Shown: positions 1 to 10,158 of the stretch, piece after piece | Numbering within the stretch: the stretch's first letter is position 1 | Layout of the letters: every line of letters starts with the position of its first letter | Source: Ferrimonas sp. YFM | GTDB taxonomy: Bacteria; Pseudomonadota; Gammaproteobacteria; Enterobacterales; Shewanellaceae | DNA length: 64,000 nucleotides | Reading direction: 5' to 3' | NCBI RefSeq assembly: GCF_030296015.1 | Contig: NZ_AP027368.1 | Coordinates: 2,356,001-2,420,000, forward strand | Program-made: the position numbers and the translations under genes | Notes under the pieces: model-generated | The model's input: the letters and a program-made list of their open reading frames with translations, nothing else | What the model was told of the DNA's origin: nothing | Databases searched by the model: none

Positions 1-662
1 ACCAGGTAATCCAGTTCCGGCCAGTTGGTCTCGTTCAGCAGTTGCACCAAGGCGCCAGCGGCCATAGGGCCACGCCACACGGTGGCCTGATCTTCGGTCA
101 CCATAAAGCCGATGGACATGGCGGCCATGCCGTGGGCAATGGCCGGCTCCATGGTTTTACCGTCGGTGCTCACCGGCTGGAACTCTTTCACGCCCAGCAT
201 GATCGGCACGGAGGGCCCGTGAATGTCCGCATCCAGAACCCCCACCCGGGCCCCTTCGGCCGCCAGGGCCAGGGCCAGGTTGATGGCGGTGGTGGACTTA
301 CCCACGCCGCCTTTACCTGAGGAGACAGCGATGATGTTCTTCACGCCCTTCACCTGCTCTGCCTGACCGGCGGCGGTGATGGTGGGCACCTGCAGGCCAA
401 TTTCGCACTCCACCTCTTCGATGGCGTCCAGCTTGGCCAGGGCATTGGTCAGGCCCATTACGCGCTGGCGGTACTTGCTCTGACAGGGATAGGGGTAGAC
501 CAGCCCCAGCTTCAGGCAGCTGCCGTCGATGTCCAGGCTGCGAACGATGCCGGCCTCGACCAGGTTTTGCTGAAGATAGGGGTCTTGCTGTTGGGAAAGG
601 ATCTCAAGGACTTGCCCGGAAAGGGCTTCCGGTAGCTTATCTTGGATGGGATTTGGGCTCAC
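1..662 (-). CDS. apbC: Iron-sulfur cluster carrier protein ApbC/Mrp (partial, runs off left edge)
   Basis: Mrp/NBP35-type P-loop ATPase that binds and transfers Fe-S clusters in the cytoplasm. The start is read as GTG at 662; the nearby ATG at 678 is out of frame and soon meets a stop. Residues 1-100 form the DUF59/MIP18-like N-terminal domain. A deviant Walker A motif GKGGVGKS follows near residue 113, then the switch region VLDADIHGPS and the conserved WRGPM. The C-terminal CxxC that binds the cluster lies beyond the window. It is divergent from metG, the arrangement seen in many gammaproteobacteria. The family assignment is firm; the exact start is less so. Confidence 0.93.
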   Translation of the reverse strand, partial: MSPNPIQDKLPEALSGQVLEILSQQQDPYLQQNLVEAGIVRSLDIDGSCLKLGLVYPYPCQSKYRQRVMGLTNALAKLDAIEEVECEIGLQVPTITAAGQAEQVKGVKNIIAVSSGKGGVGKSTTAINLALALAAEGARVGVLDADIHGPSVPIMLGVKEFQPVSTDGKTMEPAIAHGMAAMSIGFMVTEDQATVWRGPMAAGALVQLLNETNWPELDYL

Positions 663-820
663 GCTCAGGCTCCGTCATAGAGATATTTCGCCAAGTGTAC
701 CAGAACTCTGAACATTCGCATGCGCATAATGCGTTCAACGGCGCCCCGTATGGGTGAAAATGCGTCTCCTATCAGTTAAACTTGCCCGAATTCCGTAATC
801 CATTGCACGCAAGAGATAAA

Positions 821-2878
821 ATGGCATCTCCACAAAGAAAGATCCTGGTAACCAGCGCCCTACCCTACGCCAACGGTCCCATCCATCTTGGCCACATGCT
901 GGAATACATCCAAACCGACATCTGGGTACGCTTCCAGAAGCTGCGCGGCCACAACTGCACCTATGTGTGCGCCGATGACGCCCACGGTACCCCCATCATG
1001 CTAAAGGCTCAGCAGCTGGGCATGACCCCGGAGGAGATGATCGCCCAGGTATCCGAGGAGCACCAGGCGGACTTTGCCGAGTTCCAGGTAGGCTTTGACA
1101 ACTACCACTCCACTCACAGCGATGAGAACCGTGAACTGGCGACCCTGATCTACACCCGTCTGAATGACGCCGGCCACATTAAAACCAGCACCATCAGTCA
1201 GCTGTTCGATCCGGAAAAGCAGATGTTCCTGCCCGACCGCTTCGTTAAGGGCACCTGCCCCAAGTGCGACAGCGAAGATCAGAACGGCGACAACTGTGAC
1301 AACTGCGGCGCCACCTACAGCCCCACGGATCTGAAAAACCCCAAGTCCGTGGTCTCCGGTGCCACTCCGGTGCTGAAAGACTCCGAGCACTACTTCTTCG
1401 ACCTGCCCGCATTCAAAGATATGCTTGAAGCCTGGACCCGCAGCGGCTCCCTGCAGGAGGAGATGGCCAACAAGCTCAACGAATGGTTCGAGCAGGGCCT
1501 GCAGCAGTGGGACATCAGCCGCGACAAGCCCTACTTCGGCTTCGAGATCCCCGGCACCAACGGCGAGAAGTTCTTCTACGTCTGGCTGGACGCCCCCATC
1601 GGCTACATGGGCTCTTTCAAGAACCTGTGCGATAAGCGCGACGACCTGAACTTCGACGACTACTTCGCCGCCGACTCCGACGCCGAGCTGTACCACTTCA
1701 TCGGCAAGGACATCATCTACTTCCACAGCCTGTTCTGGCCCGCCATGCTGGACGGTGCCGGTTTCCGCAAGCCCACCAACGTGTTTGCCCACGGCTACGT
1801 CACCGTTAACGGTGCCAAGATGTCCAAGTCCCGCGGCACCTTCATCAAGGCGCGCACCTACCTGGATCATCTCAATCCCGAGTACCTGCGCTACTACTAC
1901 GCCGCCAAGCTCAACAACCGCATCGACGATCTGGACCTGAATCTGGAAGATTTCGCCCAGCGGGTGAACTCCGACGTGGTCGGCAAACTGGTGAACATCG
2001 CCTCGCGCACCGCCGGCTTCATCGCCAAGCGCTATGACGGCAAACTGGCGGACGCCATCGATGCCCCAGAGCTGCTGAAAGAGTTCCAGGAAGCCGACAC
2101 CACCATCGCCCAGTACTATGAGGATCGCGAGTTTGGCCGAGCCATGCGCGAAATCATGGCCCTGGCGGACAAGGCCAATGGCTACATCGCCGACGCCGCC
2201 CCCTGGCAGTTGGTGAAACAGGACGGCATGGAGCAAAAAGCCCATGAGGTATGCTCCATGGGCATCCACCTGTTCCGCCTGCTGATGATCTACCTCAAGC
2301 CTGTGCTGCCCACCATGGCCGCCGCCGTTGAGGAGTTCCTGGCGTCCGAGCTGACCTGGGAGGGGATCCACACCACCCTGGCCGGTCACGGCATCAACAA
2401 GTTCAAGCCACTGATCCAGCGCATCGAGATGGACAAGGTGACCGCCATGGTCGACGCCTCCAAGGAGAACCTGGTGGAAGCCCAGGCCGAGCCCGAAGCC
2501 GCTGCCGCCGATGACGGCGCCAACGACGAGCTGGCCAAGGACCCCATCAGCGACACCTGCAGCTTCGACGACTTCATGAAGGTGGACCTGCGGGTGGCCC
2601 GCATCGCCAAAGCGGAGCACGTCGAAAAAGCCAAGAAACTGCTGAAGCTGACCCTGGATCTGGGCGGCGAAACCAAGCAGGTGTTCGCTGGCATCAAGTC
2701 CGCCTATGCACCGGAAGACCTCGAAGGCCGTCTGACCGTGATGGTGGCCAACCTGGCGCCACGGGAGATGAAGTTCGGTGTGTCTGAAGGCATGGTGCTG
2801 GCCGCCGGCCCCGGCAAGGATGAGCTCTACATCCTGTCTCCGGACTCCGGTGCCAAACCCGGTATGCGCATTAAGTAA
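821..2878 (+). CDS. metG: Methionyl-tRNA synthetase
   Basis: Charges tRNA-Met and initiator tRNA with methionine. The ATG at 821 was chosen over an upstream in-frame TTG because AAGAGAT precedes it and the protein then begins as in other MetG ([13 protein letters not shown]). The HIGH box appears as HLGH near residue 23, a zinc knuckle CPKC...CDNC near 145-165, and KMSKS near 333. After an Ala/Glu-rich linker (about 550-575) comes a C-terminal EMAPII/Trbp111-type tRNA-binding and dimerization domain ending in GAKPGMRIK. At 685 aa it has full length for the class with the C-terminal appendage. Confidence 0.98.
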   Translation: MASPQRKILVTSALPYANGPIHLGHMLEYIQTDIWVRFQKLRGHNCTYVCADDAHGTPIMLKAQQLGMTPEEMIAQVSEEHQADFAEFQVGFDNYHSTHSDENRELATLIYTRLNDAGHIKTSTISQLFDPEKQMFLPDRFVKGTCPKCDSEDQNGDNCDNCGATYSPTDLKNPKSVVSGATPVLKDSEHYFFDLPAFKDMLEAWTRSGSLQEEMANKLNEWFEQGLQQWDISRDKPYFGFEIPGTNGEKFFYVWLDAPIGYMGSFKNLCDKRDDLNFDDYFAADSDAELYHFIGKDIIYFHSLFWPAMLDGAGFRKPTNVFAHGYVTVNGAKMSKSRGTFIKARTYLDHLNPEYLRYYYAAKLNNRIDDLDLNLEDFAQRVNSDVVGKLVNIASRTAGFIAKRYDGKLADAIDAPELLKEFQEADTTIAQYYEDREFGRAMREIMALADKANGYIADAAPWQLVKQDGMEQKAHEVCSMGIHLFRLLMIYLKPVLPTMAAAVEEFLASELTWEGIHTTLAGHGINKFKPLIQRIEMDKVTAMVDASKENLVEAQAEPEAAAADDGANDELAKDPISDTCSFDDFMKVDLRVARIAKAEHVEKAKKLLKLTLDLGGETKQVFAGIKSAYAPEDLEGRLTVMVANLAPREMKFGVSEGMVLAAGPGKDELYILSPDSGAKPGMRIK

Positions 2879-2901
2879 ACCCGGTCATCGCAAATGCGAA
2901 A

Positions 2902-2928
2902 AGCCAGCCCATTTGGGCTGGCTTTTTT
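2902..2928 (+). terminator. Rho-independent terminator of metG
   Basis: Perfect 9-bp stem (2902-2910 with 2915-2923), ATTT loop, then a T run, 24 bp after the metG stop. Confidence 0.9.
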
Positions 2929-2947
2929 GTTGTGGCGTCAAAAAGGC

Positions 2948-4510
2948 TCAGTTCACCCGTCGACCGTGCCCTTCCCAGTATGGCGCGCGCAGATCCCCCT
3001 TGCGCAGCTTGCCGGCGCCGGTCACCGGAAAAGGCTCACTGCGGACCTCCACGCTGCGCGGGCACTTGTAGCTGGCGATTTCCCCCTGACAGAAGGCGAT
3101 CAGTTCCCCCTCCTCCAGTTGCTGATCCGGTTTAAGGCGAACCAGGGCGTGCACCTGTTCGCCCCACTGGTCGCTGGGGATACCGATCACCACCACCTCG
3201 GCCACCGCCGGGTGACGGGACAGGGCGCTCTCCACCTCGGCGGAATAGACGTTCTCGCCACCGGTGACGATCATGTCCTTGACCCTGTCCACCAGGAACA
3301 GAAACCCCTCCTCATCCAGATAGCCGGCGTCGCCGGTGTGAATCCAGCCGTCGCACATCACCGTCGCACTCTCTTCGGGCCGGTTCCAGTAGCCCTGCAT
3401 GGCGTTGCCGCCGCGAACCCGAACCTCACCGACCTGGCCACAGGATACAGGCACACCGGTAGGATCCACCACCTCCAGTTCCACGCAGCTGACCGCCTGA
3501 CCGGCAGAACGCAGCTTGCCGGCATAGGGCCCGTCGAGGACGTGGTACCGAGCTGGCAGTATGGTGGCCAGAGGTGCCAGCTCCGTCTGGCCATAGGCCT
3601 GAATGAAGCCCACCTTGGGGAGCTCGGCCAGAGCCTGACGCAGGGTGCCCTCCGGCATGGGGGATGCCCCATAGACTATGGTGTCCAGGCTCGACAGATC
3701 GGCGCCCTGAACCACCCCGGCACCCAGCAGCATGGTGATCATGGTGGGCACCAACAGGGTGTGGGTCACCCGGTGCTCGGCGATGGTGTTCACCAGCGCC
3801 TGACAGTCGAAGGCGGGAATGAACACCTGGGTGGCGCTGCAGATGGTGGTGGCGTAGGACATAGCGATGTCGGCCGCGTGAAACATGGGCGCCGCATGCA
3901 GATAACGTACCTCGGGACGGGCCAGATCCAACCCCAGAGACGCGGACACGCTGGAGATCCACAGGTTGTGGTGGCTGAGCATCACCCCCTTGGGAAACCC
4001 CGTGGTGCCGCCGGTGTAGTAGATCCCCGCCAGGGACTCCCCTCCCCGGCCAGCGTCTTCCATTATCGCCTGCTCATCGAGTCGGTCGGCGTAATCCACC
4101 ATGGTATCGGGTGTGGGCTTGTCGCCGATGTGAATCACCCGCTCCACCCCGCTGTCGCCGGCGAGAATCGCTTCGGCGGCAGGCAGGAAGGCATCGTCCA
4201 CCACCAGCACCTTGGCACCGGAGTCCTTCAGGGCAAACAGGTTCTCTTTCACTGTCCAGCGGATGTTCAGCGGCACCAGGACCGCGCCGGACCAGGGGGT
4301 CGCAAAGAACTGCTCGTAGTAACGATCGCTGTTCAGCGACAGCACCGCCACGCGGTCGCCCGCTTCGACGCCGCAGGCGCGGAGCAGAGACGCGGCCTTG
4401 GCTACCCGCTCTCTGAGCTGTGACCAGCTGTGATGACGGCTGCCGCAGATGGTGGCGGTCTTGTTTGGATAAAGCGCCGCGTTGCGTTTTATCATCTGGG
4501 TCAGTTGCAT
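2948..4510 (-). CDS. AMP-dependent acyl-CoA synthetase (fatty-acid/CoA ligase family)
   Basis: A 520-aa ANL-superfamily enzyme that should adenylate a carboxylic acid and transfer it to CoA. It has the P-loop-like signature YTGGTTGFPKG, the adenylate-binding YGQTE, the hinge region DRVKDMIVTGGENVYSAEVE, and the C-terminal catalytic Lys region GAGKLRKGDLR. A GGAGGG ribosome site precedes the ATG. It lies 59 bp downstream of the beta-keto acid cleavage gene on the same strand, so the two probably form an operon. Chain length and substrate cannot be read from sequence; the partner gene suggests a short-chain, amino-acid- or carnitine-derived acid. Confidence 0.88.
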   Translation of the reverse strand: MQLTQMIKRNAALYPNKTATICGSRHHSWSQLRERVAKAASLLRACGVEAGDRVAVLSLNSDRYYEQFFATPWSGAVLVPLNIRWTVKENLFALKDSGAKVLVVDDAFLPAAEAILAGDSGVERVIHIGDKPTPDTMVDYADRLDEQAIMEDAGRGGESLAGIYYTGGTTGFPKGVMLSHHNLWISSVSASLGLDLARPEVRYLHAAPMFHAADIAMSYATTICSATQVFIPAFDCQALVNTIAEHRVTHTLLVPTMITMLLGAGVVQGADLSSLDTIVYGASPMPEGTLRQALAELPKVGFIQAYGQTELAPLATILPARYHVLDGPYAGKLRSAGQAVSCVELEVVDPTGVPVSCGQVGEVRVRGGNAMQGYWNRPEESATVMCDGWIHTGDAGYLDEEGFLFLVDRVKDMIVTGGENVYSAEVESALSRHPAVAEVVVIGIPSDQWGEQVHALVRLKPDQQLEEGELIAFCQGEIASYKCPRSVEVRSEPFPVTGAGKLRKGDLRAPYWEGHGRRVN

Positions 4511-4569
4511 GGATCCCTCCAGGTAACGGATTTACAGGGCGCCAACCGCCTCCCCATCATAGGTTCAGA

Positions 4570-5424
4570 TTAAAGATAGATGGCCCTGGCCTCCTCCGGG
4601 CTGGCCACACTACGACCCGCTTGCTCTGCCAGCGTCGCCAGGGCGGCGATCATCTCGCCATTGCCCCTGGCCTTACGGCCGTCAGGCAGATAGAAGCTGT
4701 CTTCCAACCCGGTGCGCAGGTGCCCGCCCAGCTCGGCGGTCTTGCGGTGCACCGGCCAGATCTCCTGACGCCCAATCACCGTGCTCTGCCACAGAGTGTC
4801 AGGCAGCATGTAACGCTGCAGAAGCGGCAGCAGGTCCGGGTCGGCGGGCATGCCGGAGGCCACCCCCATCACCAGGTTGTAGTTGGGTTTGGCTACCATG
4901 CCCACCTGCTGATACATGGCGACACTGCGCACTATGCCCAGGTCGAAACACTCAAACTCGGGACGAATGTGCCAGCGATTGCAGCGGTCGACCATCTCCT
5001 CCACTTTGTCGGCAGGGTTGTCGAACAGCATCGGCGGCCAGGCCCAGTTGCCCTCCGAGGTGACCTTGAGGTAGTTGAGGCTGCCGGCGTTGCAGGCGGC
5101 AATTTCCGGGCGACAGCGCTCCAGGCAGGCCAGAGGCCCGGACTGATCCCTTCCGACCACGCCAGTGGTGAAGTTGAGCAGCACCCCGGGGCAAGCGTCC
5201 CGTATTGCCTCGGCGATCTCCTGAGCCACCTGCGGTTCCCAACTGGGCAGGTGTCCCTTGCCCGGTTGCTGACGGCGAAAATGGATGTGCAGGATGCTGG
5301 CACCAGCGTCATAGGCTGACCTGGCTTCAGCCGCCATCTGTGCTGGGGTGACCGGTACCGGGTGGCGGCTGGGGTCGGTGAGCACCCCGGTCAGGGCGCA
5401 GGTGATCACGGCCTTGTGGGTCAT
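4570..5424 (-). CDS. Beta-keto acid cleavage enzyme (BKACE, DUF849 family)
   Basis: Members of this zinc-dependent TIM-barrel family condense a beta-keto acid with acetyl-CoA and release acetoacetate plus a new acyl-CoA (for example 3-keto-5-aminohexanoate or dehydrocarnitine cleavage). Visible family marks are ITCALTG at the N-terminus, the metal-binding HIHFR near residue 47, NFTTG, CNAGS and FECFDLG. The 284-aa length is slightly short for the family. The gene leads a two-gene operon with the acyl-CoA ligase, and two dyads lie directly upstream. The specific substrate is unknown. Confidence 0.85.
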   Translation of the reverse strand: MTHKAVITCALTGVLTDPSRHPVPVTPAQMAAEARSAYDAGASILHIHFRRQQPGKGHLPSWEPQVAQEIAEAIRDACPGVLLNFTTGVVGRDQSGPLACLERCRPEIAACNAGSLNYLKVTSEGNWAWPPMLFDNPADKVEEMVDRCNRWHIRPEFECFDLGIVRSVAMYQQVGMVAKPNYNLVMGVASGMPADPDLLPLLQRYMLPDTLWQSTVIGRQEIWPVHRKTAELGGHLRTGLEDSFYLPDGRKARGNGEMIAALATLAEQAGRSVASPEEARAIYL

Positions 5425-5433
5425 AAAGCCTCC

Positions 5434-5450
5434 AGTTCAGTAATTGAACT
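5434..5450. promoter_or_regulatory. Inverted repeat AGTTCA-N5-TGAACT in the BKACE leader
   Basis: Perfect 6-bp arms with a 5-bp spacer, 10 bp upstream of the BKACE start codon and overlapping the ribosome-site region. It may be an operator half of a paired site or an RNA hairpin; function is inferred. Confidence 0.4.
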
Positions 5451-5455
5451 AACCT

Positions 5456-5473
5456 ACCAAGCAATTGCTTGGT
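5456..5473. promoter_or_regulatory. 18-bp perfect palindrome, probable TetR-type operator
   Basis: ACCAAGCAATTGCTTGGT is a perfect palindrome. On the minus strand it sits between a possible -35 (TTGTGT) and -10 (TAGGTT), which is where a repressor would block RNA polymerase. Shape and length resemble TetR-family operators found at acid-degradation genes. No regulator gene is adjacent. Confidence 0.55.
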
Positions 5474-5509
5474 AACACAAGAGTCGTGCTATCGATAACC
5501 TCAGATAGA

Positions 5510-5536
5510 GAAAAGGCGACCGCAATGGGTCGCCTT
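5510..5536 (-). terminator. Rho-independent terminator of pyrF
   Basis: AAGGCGACC/GGTCGCCTT stem followed on the minus strand by TTTTC, 30 bp after the pyrF stop. Confidence 0.85.
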
Positions 5537-5565
5537 GGCTCGAAGGGAATCTAGGTTGGCCAGCA

Positions 5566-6261
5566 CTAGAGTGTGGCGTTGATCTCTTTCAGGGCCTGGA
5601 TGGGGGACTCGGCCTGGGTGATGGGCCGGCCAATCACCAGGTAATCGCTGCCTGCAGCCACCGCTTCGGCCGGGGTCATCACCCGCTTCTGATCGCCCTT
5701 GTCACTGCCTGCGGGGCGAATGCCCGGGGTCACCAGCTTAAACTCGCGGCCCAGTTCGGTCTTGAGCAGGGACGCTTCCCGGGCGGAGCACACCACCCCG
5801 TCCAGCCCACTGGCCTGAGCCAGCTTGGCCAGGGCCAGCACGTGCGCCTCGGCGCTGCGGGTCACCCCCAGTTCGGCCAGTTCGCTCTCCTCCATGGAGG
5901 TCAGCATGGTCACCGCAATAAGCAAAGGCGCCTTATCCCCATAGGATTTAAGCGCCTCGGCGGCAGCTTTCATCATGCGACTGCCGCCCCCGGCGTGCAC
6001 ATTCACCATCCACACCCCCAGCTCGGCGGCGGCGGTTACCGCCTTGGCCACGGTGTTGGGAATGTCGTGAAACTTAAGATCGAGGAAGACATCAAAGCCT
6101 TGGTCAATCAGGCTTTTGACAAACTCTGGGCCGAATGAGGTAAACAGCTCTTTGCCCACTTTGAGCCGGCATTGGGAGGCATCCAGTTCAGAGACAAAGC
6201 TCAGTGCCGTCTCTGCGTCATTGAAGTCCAGTGCGACCAGCACCTTGGGGTCATTTTGCAT
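5566..6261 (-). CDS. pyrF: Orotidine-5'-phosphate decarboxylase
   Basis: Catalyses the last step of UMP synthesis, OMP to UMP. The 231-aa protein has the catalytic signature [10 protein letters not shown] near residue 61 (the Lys-Asp pair) and the phosphate-binding end VIGRPIT. It lies downstream of lapB on the same strand, 72 bp away, the same neighbourhood as in Shewanella and Escherichia relatives, and has its own terminator. Confidence 0.97.
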   Translation of the reverse strand: MQNDPKVLVALDFNDAETALSFVSELDASQCRLKVGKELFTSFGPEFVKSLIDQGFDVFLDLKFHDIPNTVAKAVTAAAELGVWMVNVHAGGGSRMMKAAAEALKSYGDKAPLLIAVTMLTSMEESELAELGVTRSAEAHVLALAKLAQASGLDGVVCSAREASLLKTELGREFKLVTPGIRPAGSDKGDQKRVMTPAEAVAAGSDYLVIGRPITQAESPIQALKEINATL

Positions 6262-6333
6262 GGGTGTCTCCGGTTGTAGGGTGTTATCAGTAGTTCTTGG
6301 TTTTGGAAACAGCTGCGCTCTGTGGCGCGTTGT

Positions 6334-7491
6334 CTATTCTCCGTCGAGGCCGCGGATGCGCTTACCCTCGCCCCAACTCTTGCAGGAGGGGCAATGCCAG
6401 TACAGGCTGTGGGAGGGGAAGCCGCAGCGGCGGCACCGATAGATGGGTCTGAGCTTTATCTGGGCTTCCACCAGCTTGGAGAGCATCTCGATGCGCTCCT
6501 TGCCGGCGCCGAGATCCGCCTGCTCCATCTGCAGTTTCATCAGGTGATGGAAACCGCGCATGGTGGGCTGGCGCTTAAGCTGCTCCAGAAGCAGCATCTC
6601 AGCCTGATCCGGCCCCGAGGTTTCGGCGGTGATGTCCACCAGTTTCAGCAGGGTGCTGACGTTGCCGTCACGCTCCATCACCGAGTGCAGCAGGGTCACG
6701 AATTGATCGTCCATCCCCAGCTGATGGAAGATCGCTTCGGCGTCATCCAGGACTTCAGGCAGCATGTCCGGCGCCGCCGCCACCAACTGGTTCACCAGCT
6801 TTGCCGCCCCGGCATTGTCTTTGCCCTCAAGGGCGCGAATCTTCTCCACCATGGCGCGGACGCAGTGACTGTCGGTAGACAGCGCCTTATCCAGCAGCTT
6901 CATGCTCTCGGTGGGATCCTTGGCCTGATGGGCCAACTCACAGTAGTAGTGGGCCACCACCGGCTTGAGCTCCTTGCGGCTCACCCGGCCAAACTTTCGG
7001 GCCACCTTGATCGCCTTCCACCACTCCTTGGTAGCCTGGTAGATGGAGAGCAGTTGTCGCTCGGCATCCTGGCTGTGATCAGGCTCTTTCACCAGCTTGA
7101 GGAACAGGTCTTCGGCACGGTCGTACAGACCGGCCGCCAGGTAATCCTTACCCAGCTCCATCATCGCCGCGTCTCTCTGCTCAGTGGTCAGGTGAGGCCG
7201 GGCGATCAGGTTCTGATGGATGCGAATGGAGCGGTCAACCTCGCCCCGCTTACGGAACAGGTTACCCAGGGAGAGGTGGGTCTCGAAGGTCTCTTCGTCC
7301 ACCTGAAGCAATTCGATAAAGAGATCGACCGCCTTGTCCGGCTGATCGGACAGCAGGTAGTTCAGGCCGTCGTAGTAATTCTTGGAGAGAGCACGGCTGC
7401 GCTTGCGCTCGGTCTGACCGGCGCTGCGCTGGCCCATGTACCAGCCGTAGGCGGCGGCGATGGGCAAAAGAAGGAAAAACAGCTCAAGCAT
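6334..7491 (-). CDS. lapB: Lipopolysaccharide assembly protein B (LapB/YciM)
   Basis: Inner-membrane TPR protein known to control LpxC proteolysis by FtsH and so set LPS synthesis. An N-terminal membrane anchor (about residues 3-18) is followed by tandem TPR helices and a C-terminal rubredoxin-type metal domain (CRRCG ... CPSC) near residues 355-375. The 385-aa length fits the family. Its ATG overlaps the end of lapA by 8 bp, so the two are translationally coupled. Confidence 0.95.
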   Translation of the reverse strand: MLELFFLLLPIAAAYGWYMGQRSAGQTERKRSRALSKNYYDGLNYLLSDQPDKAVDLFIELLQVDEETFETHLSLGNLFRKRGEVDRSIRIHQNLIARPHLTTEQRDAAMMELGKDYLAAGLYDRAEDLFLKLVKEPDHSQDAERQLLSIYQATKEWWKAIKVARKFGRVSRKELKPVVAHYYCELAHQAKDPTESMKLLDKALSTDSHCVRAMVEKIRALEGKDNAGAAKLVNQLVAAAPDMLPEVLDDAEAIFHQLGMDDQFVTLLHSVMERDGNVSTLLKLVDITAETSGPDQAEMLLLEQLKRQPTMRGFHHLMKLQMEQADLGAGKERIEMLSKLVEAQIKLRPIYRCRRCGFPSHSLYWHCPSCKSWGEGKRIRGLDGE

Positions 7492-7771
7492 TGGTGTCGT
7501 TGGACTCGAGCTCGGCTAACCGCTTCTCCAATTGCTGGTTTCGGGCAAGGATTCGTCTCAACTTGAACCTTTGACCCAGCATCAATGCCATGGTGATCAG
7601 CCAGCTGATCACAAAACCACTGAAGAAGGTCACCGCCAATACCATGGGCAGCGAGAACTCACCGCGGGCAATAAAGTAGTTCAGGGTGATCAACTCATCG
7701 TTGCGGGCACCAAAGGCCATGGCAACAATGAAGAAGACAGCAATCAGTGCCGTGATAAGCAGGGCTTTCAC
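7484..7771 (-). CDS. lapA: Lipopolysaccharide assembly protein A (LapA/YciS)
   Basis: Small 95-aa inner-membrane protein with two hydrophobic segments (about 3-20 and 43-65) and a C-terminal cytoplasmic coiled coil. It works with LapB at the LPS export and LpxC regulation site. The start codon is GTG, preceded by GGAG. It is the first gene of lapA-lapB-(pyrF). Confidence 0.92.
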   Translation of the reverse strand: MKALLITALIAVFFIVAMAFGARNDELITLNYFIARGEFSLPMVLAVTFFSGFVISWLITMALMLGQRFKLRRILARNQQLEKRLAELESNDTNA

Positions 7772-7998
7772 TGTAGCTCCTCATGAGCATCAGACAGGGA
7801 GTAAGATTATCTTATAAAAAGAAAATCATGGCTAGGGCGTGGTGTGGAGAATTTGCCGGGAGTGACCTCAGCCAATCAACGAACTGGACGGCAGACGAGG
7901 CAAATCGTCGCCCGGTAGAAACGATGCGAACACCCGACCTCACGCCGACGCCTCAGGCCAGATTGCCATCGGCCCAGGTTAACAGGCCCAGATACTAA

Positions 7999-8023
7999 AA
8001 AGCCTCCGCAATGCGGAGGCTTT
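7999..8023 (-). terminator. Rho-independent terminator of ihfB
   Basis: A 12-bp stem with T runs on both sides, 7 bp after the ihfB stop. It could work in both directions. The stretch 7772-7998 above lapA has no convincing gene. Confidence 0.88.
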
Positions 8024-8029
8024 ATTCAA

Positions 8030-8320
8030 TCAACCCTGAAGGCTTTGGTTGACGCGTTCGCGCAACTCTTTGCCCGGTTTGAAATGAGGTACGTATTTGC
8101 CAGTCAGCTCAACGGCATCCCCGGTCTTGGGGTTACGGCCAACCCGAGGAGCCCGATAGTGAAGCGAAAAGCTACCGAAGCCGCGGATCTCAATGCGATC
8201 CCCCTGCTCCAGCGTGGTTGCCATCTGCTCCAGCATCTCTTTTATTGCACCTTCCACTTCCTTACCGGACAGGTGCGACTGTTTACTGGCCAATCTCTCG
8301 ATAAGTTCGGACTTGGTCAT
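8030..8320 (-). CDS. ihfB: Integration host factor subunit beta
   Basis: DNA-bending HU/IHF-family nucleoid protein that forms a heterodimer with IhfA. The ATG at 8320 gives MTKSELIER, the usual start, with AGGAGAG upstream; an upstream in-frame start would add 7 unlikely residues. The beta-arm region with [21 protein letters not shown] carries the intercalating Pro. Placement just after rpsA is the standard gammaproteobacterial order. Confidence 0.97.
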   Translation of the reverse strand: MTKSELIERLASKQSHLSGKEVEGAIKEMLEQMATTLEQGDRIEIRGFGSFSLHYRAPRVGRNPKTGDAVELTGKYVPHFKPGKELRERVNQSLQG

Positions 8321-8388
8321 CCTCGCTCTCCTAAAAGCCAATACCAGTCGCCTTTATGGGGAACCGAAGTTCCCCAATCAACAGGCGA

Positions 8389-10056
8389 TTATTGTTTAGC
8401 AGCTTTGAAGGCTTCAGCCATAGCGCTGGAGAAGGTAGCTTCTTCACGCTGGTTCAGGGTATCGATAGCTTCCTTCTCATCGGCCTCATCCTTAGCACGG
8501 ATGGACAGGCTGATGGTGCGGTTCTTACGATCAACGCCCATGAACTTGGCTTCTACTTCTTCACCGGCGGACAGCACGGTGGAAGCATCTTCAATGCGAT
8601 CACGAGAGATGTCAGCTACACGGATGTAACCTTCAACGCTCTCGCCCAGCTCTACAGTGGCGCCCTTGGCGTCAACTGCAGTGATGGTACCCTTAACAAT
8701 AGCACCTTTTTTGTTGTCAGACAGGTACTTGTTAAAGGGATCTTCTTCAATCTGCTTAACACCCAGGCTGATGCGCTCACGCTCAGGGTCTACAGACAGA
8801 ACAACAGCGGAGATCTCTTCGCCCTTCTTGTAGTCGCGAACGGCTTCTTCGCCAGCAACGTTCCAAGAGATGTCGGACAGGTGAACCAGACCGTCGATGC
8901 CGCCTTCCAGGCCGATGAAGATACCGAAGTCTGTGATGGACTTGATCTTACCGGAAACCTTGTCGCCCTTGTTGAAGTTGGATGCGAACTCATCCCATGG
9001 GTTAGCTTTACACTGCTTCAGACCCAGGGAGATACGACGACGCTCTTCGTCGATGTCCAGAACCATAACTTCAACGCTGTCGCCCAGGCTAACAACCTTG
9101 GATGGGTGGATGTTCTTGTTGGTCCAATCCATTTCGGATACGTGTACCAGACCTTCAACGCCTTCTTCGATCTCAACGAAGCAGCCGTAGTCAGTCAGGT
9201 TGGTCACGCGACCGGTCAGCTTGGTACCTTCTGGGTAACGGCCAGCGATGGCTACCCATGGATCTTCACCCAGCTGCTTCAGACCCAGAGATACGCGAGT
9301 ACGCTCACGGTCGAACTTCAGTACCTTAACGTTGATCTCGTCGCCAACGTTCACGATCTCGGAAGGATGCTTAACGCGCTTCCAAGCCATGTCAGTGATG
9401 TGCAGCAGGCCGTCAACGCCGCCCAGGTCTACGAAGGCACCGTAGTCGGTCAGGTTCTTAACGATACCCTTAACTTCTTGACCTTCTTGCAGGTTCTCCA
9501 GCAGCTGCTCACGCTCAACGCTGTTCTCAGACTCGATAACCGCACGACGGGAAACAACAACGTTGTTGCGCTTCTGGTCCAGCTTGATCACCTTGAATTC
9601 CAGCTCTTTGCCTTCCAGGTGAGTGGTGTCACGTACAGGGCGTACGTCTACCAGAGAACCAGGCAGGAACGCACGGATGCCTTCCAGCTCGACGGTGAAA
9701 CCGCCTTTAACCTTGCCGTTGATGATACCGATAACGGTCTCTTCATCTTCGTAGGCTTTTTCCAGACGCAGCCATGCTTCGTGACGCTTGGCTTTTTCGC
9801 GAGACAGTTGGGTCTCACCGAAGCCGTCTTCAACAGCGTCCAGAGCAACGTCTACGGAATCGCCTACGTTGATCTCCAGCTCGCCCTTAGCGTTCTTGAA
9901 CTGCTCGGCAGGGATGGCAGACTCGGACTTCAGGCCGGCGTCAACCAGAACGATGCCGTTCTCGATAGCAACAACGGTACCTTTAACGATGGCACCGGGG
10001 CGGGTTTCCAGATCCTTGAGGGATTCTTCAAACAGTTGAGCAAAAGATTCAGTCAT
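8389..10056 (-). CDS. rpsA: 30S ribosomal protein S1
   Basis: A 555-aa protein with six S1/OB-fold RNA-binding repeats (roughly 20-86, 105-170, 190-260, 275-347, 362-434, 450-518), which bind mRNA and dock on the small subunit. The start ATG lacks a Shine-Dalgarno sequence (the leader reads GTTGATTAAAC before it). This matches the known feature of rpsA, whose translation depends on leader structure and is autoregulated by free S1. The 102-bp gap to cmk would hold that leader. Codon use is markedly biased toward highly expressed codons. Confidence 0.98.
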   Translation of the reverse strand: MTESFAQLFEESLKDLETRPGAIVKGTVVAIENGIVLVDAGLKSESAIPAEQFKNAKGELEINVGDSVDVALDAVEDGFGETQLSREKAKRHEAWLRLEKAYEDEETVIGIINGKVKGGFTVELEGIRAFLPGSLVDVRPVRDTTHLEGKELEFKVIKLDQKRNNVVVSRRAVIESENSVEREQLLENLQEGQEVKGIVKNLTDYGAFVDLGGVDGLLHITDMAWKRVKHPSEIVNVGDEINVKVLKFDRERTRVSLGLKQLGEDPWVAIAGRYPEGTKLTGRVTNLTDYGCFVEIEEGVEGLVHVSEMDWTNKNIHPSKVVSLGDSVEVMVLDIDEERRRISLGLKQCKANPWDEFASNFNKGDKVSGKIKSITDFGIFIGLEGGIDGLVHLSDISWNVAGEEAVRDYKKGEEISAVVLSVDPERERISLGVKQIEEDPFNKYLSDNKKGAIVKGTITAVDAKGATVELGESVEGYIRVADISRDRIEDASTVLSAGEEVEAKFMGVDRKNRTISLSIRAKDEADEKEAIDTLNQREEATFSSAMAEAFKAAKQ

Positions 10057-10158
10057 GTTTAATCAACAAATATATAGTGGTCATCCATGTGCCATCCTGG
10101 ACATGGGGTAGTTGCCAAAAACCCACTTCACTCCTTGAAACGGGCAGTTTGCGGACCG

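Noticed and set aside
1001-2620. A 539-codon open frame on the minus strand opposite metG
   Set aside because: It is an antisense shadow of metG caused by high GC; composition is Gly/Val/His-rich without any domain, and metG is fully conserved.
7783-7998. A 71-codon frame between lapA and ihfB
   Set aside because: No ribosome site of note, no recognisable composition; ends against the ihfB terminator.
8356-10062. A 568-codon plus-strand open frame opposite rpsA
   Set aside because: Antisense shadow of the strongly codon-biased rpsA; no family similarity.
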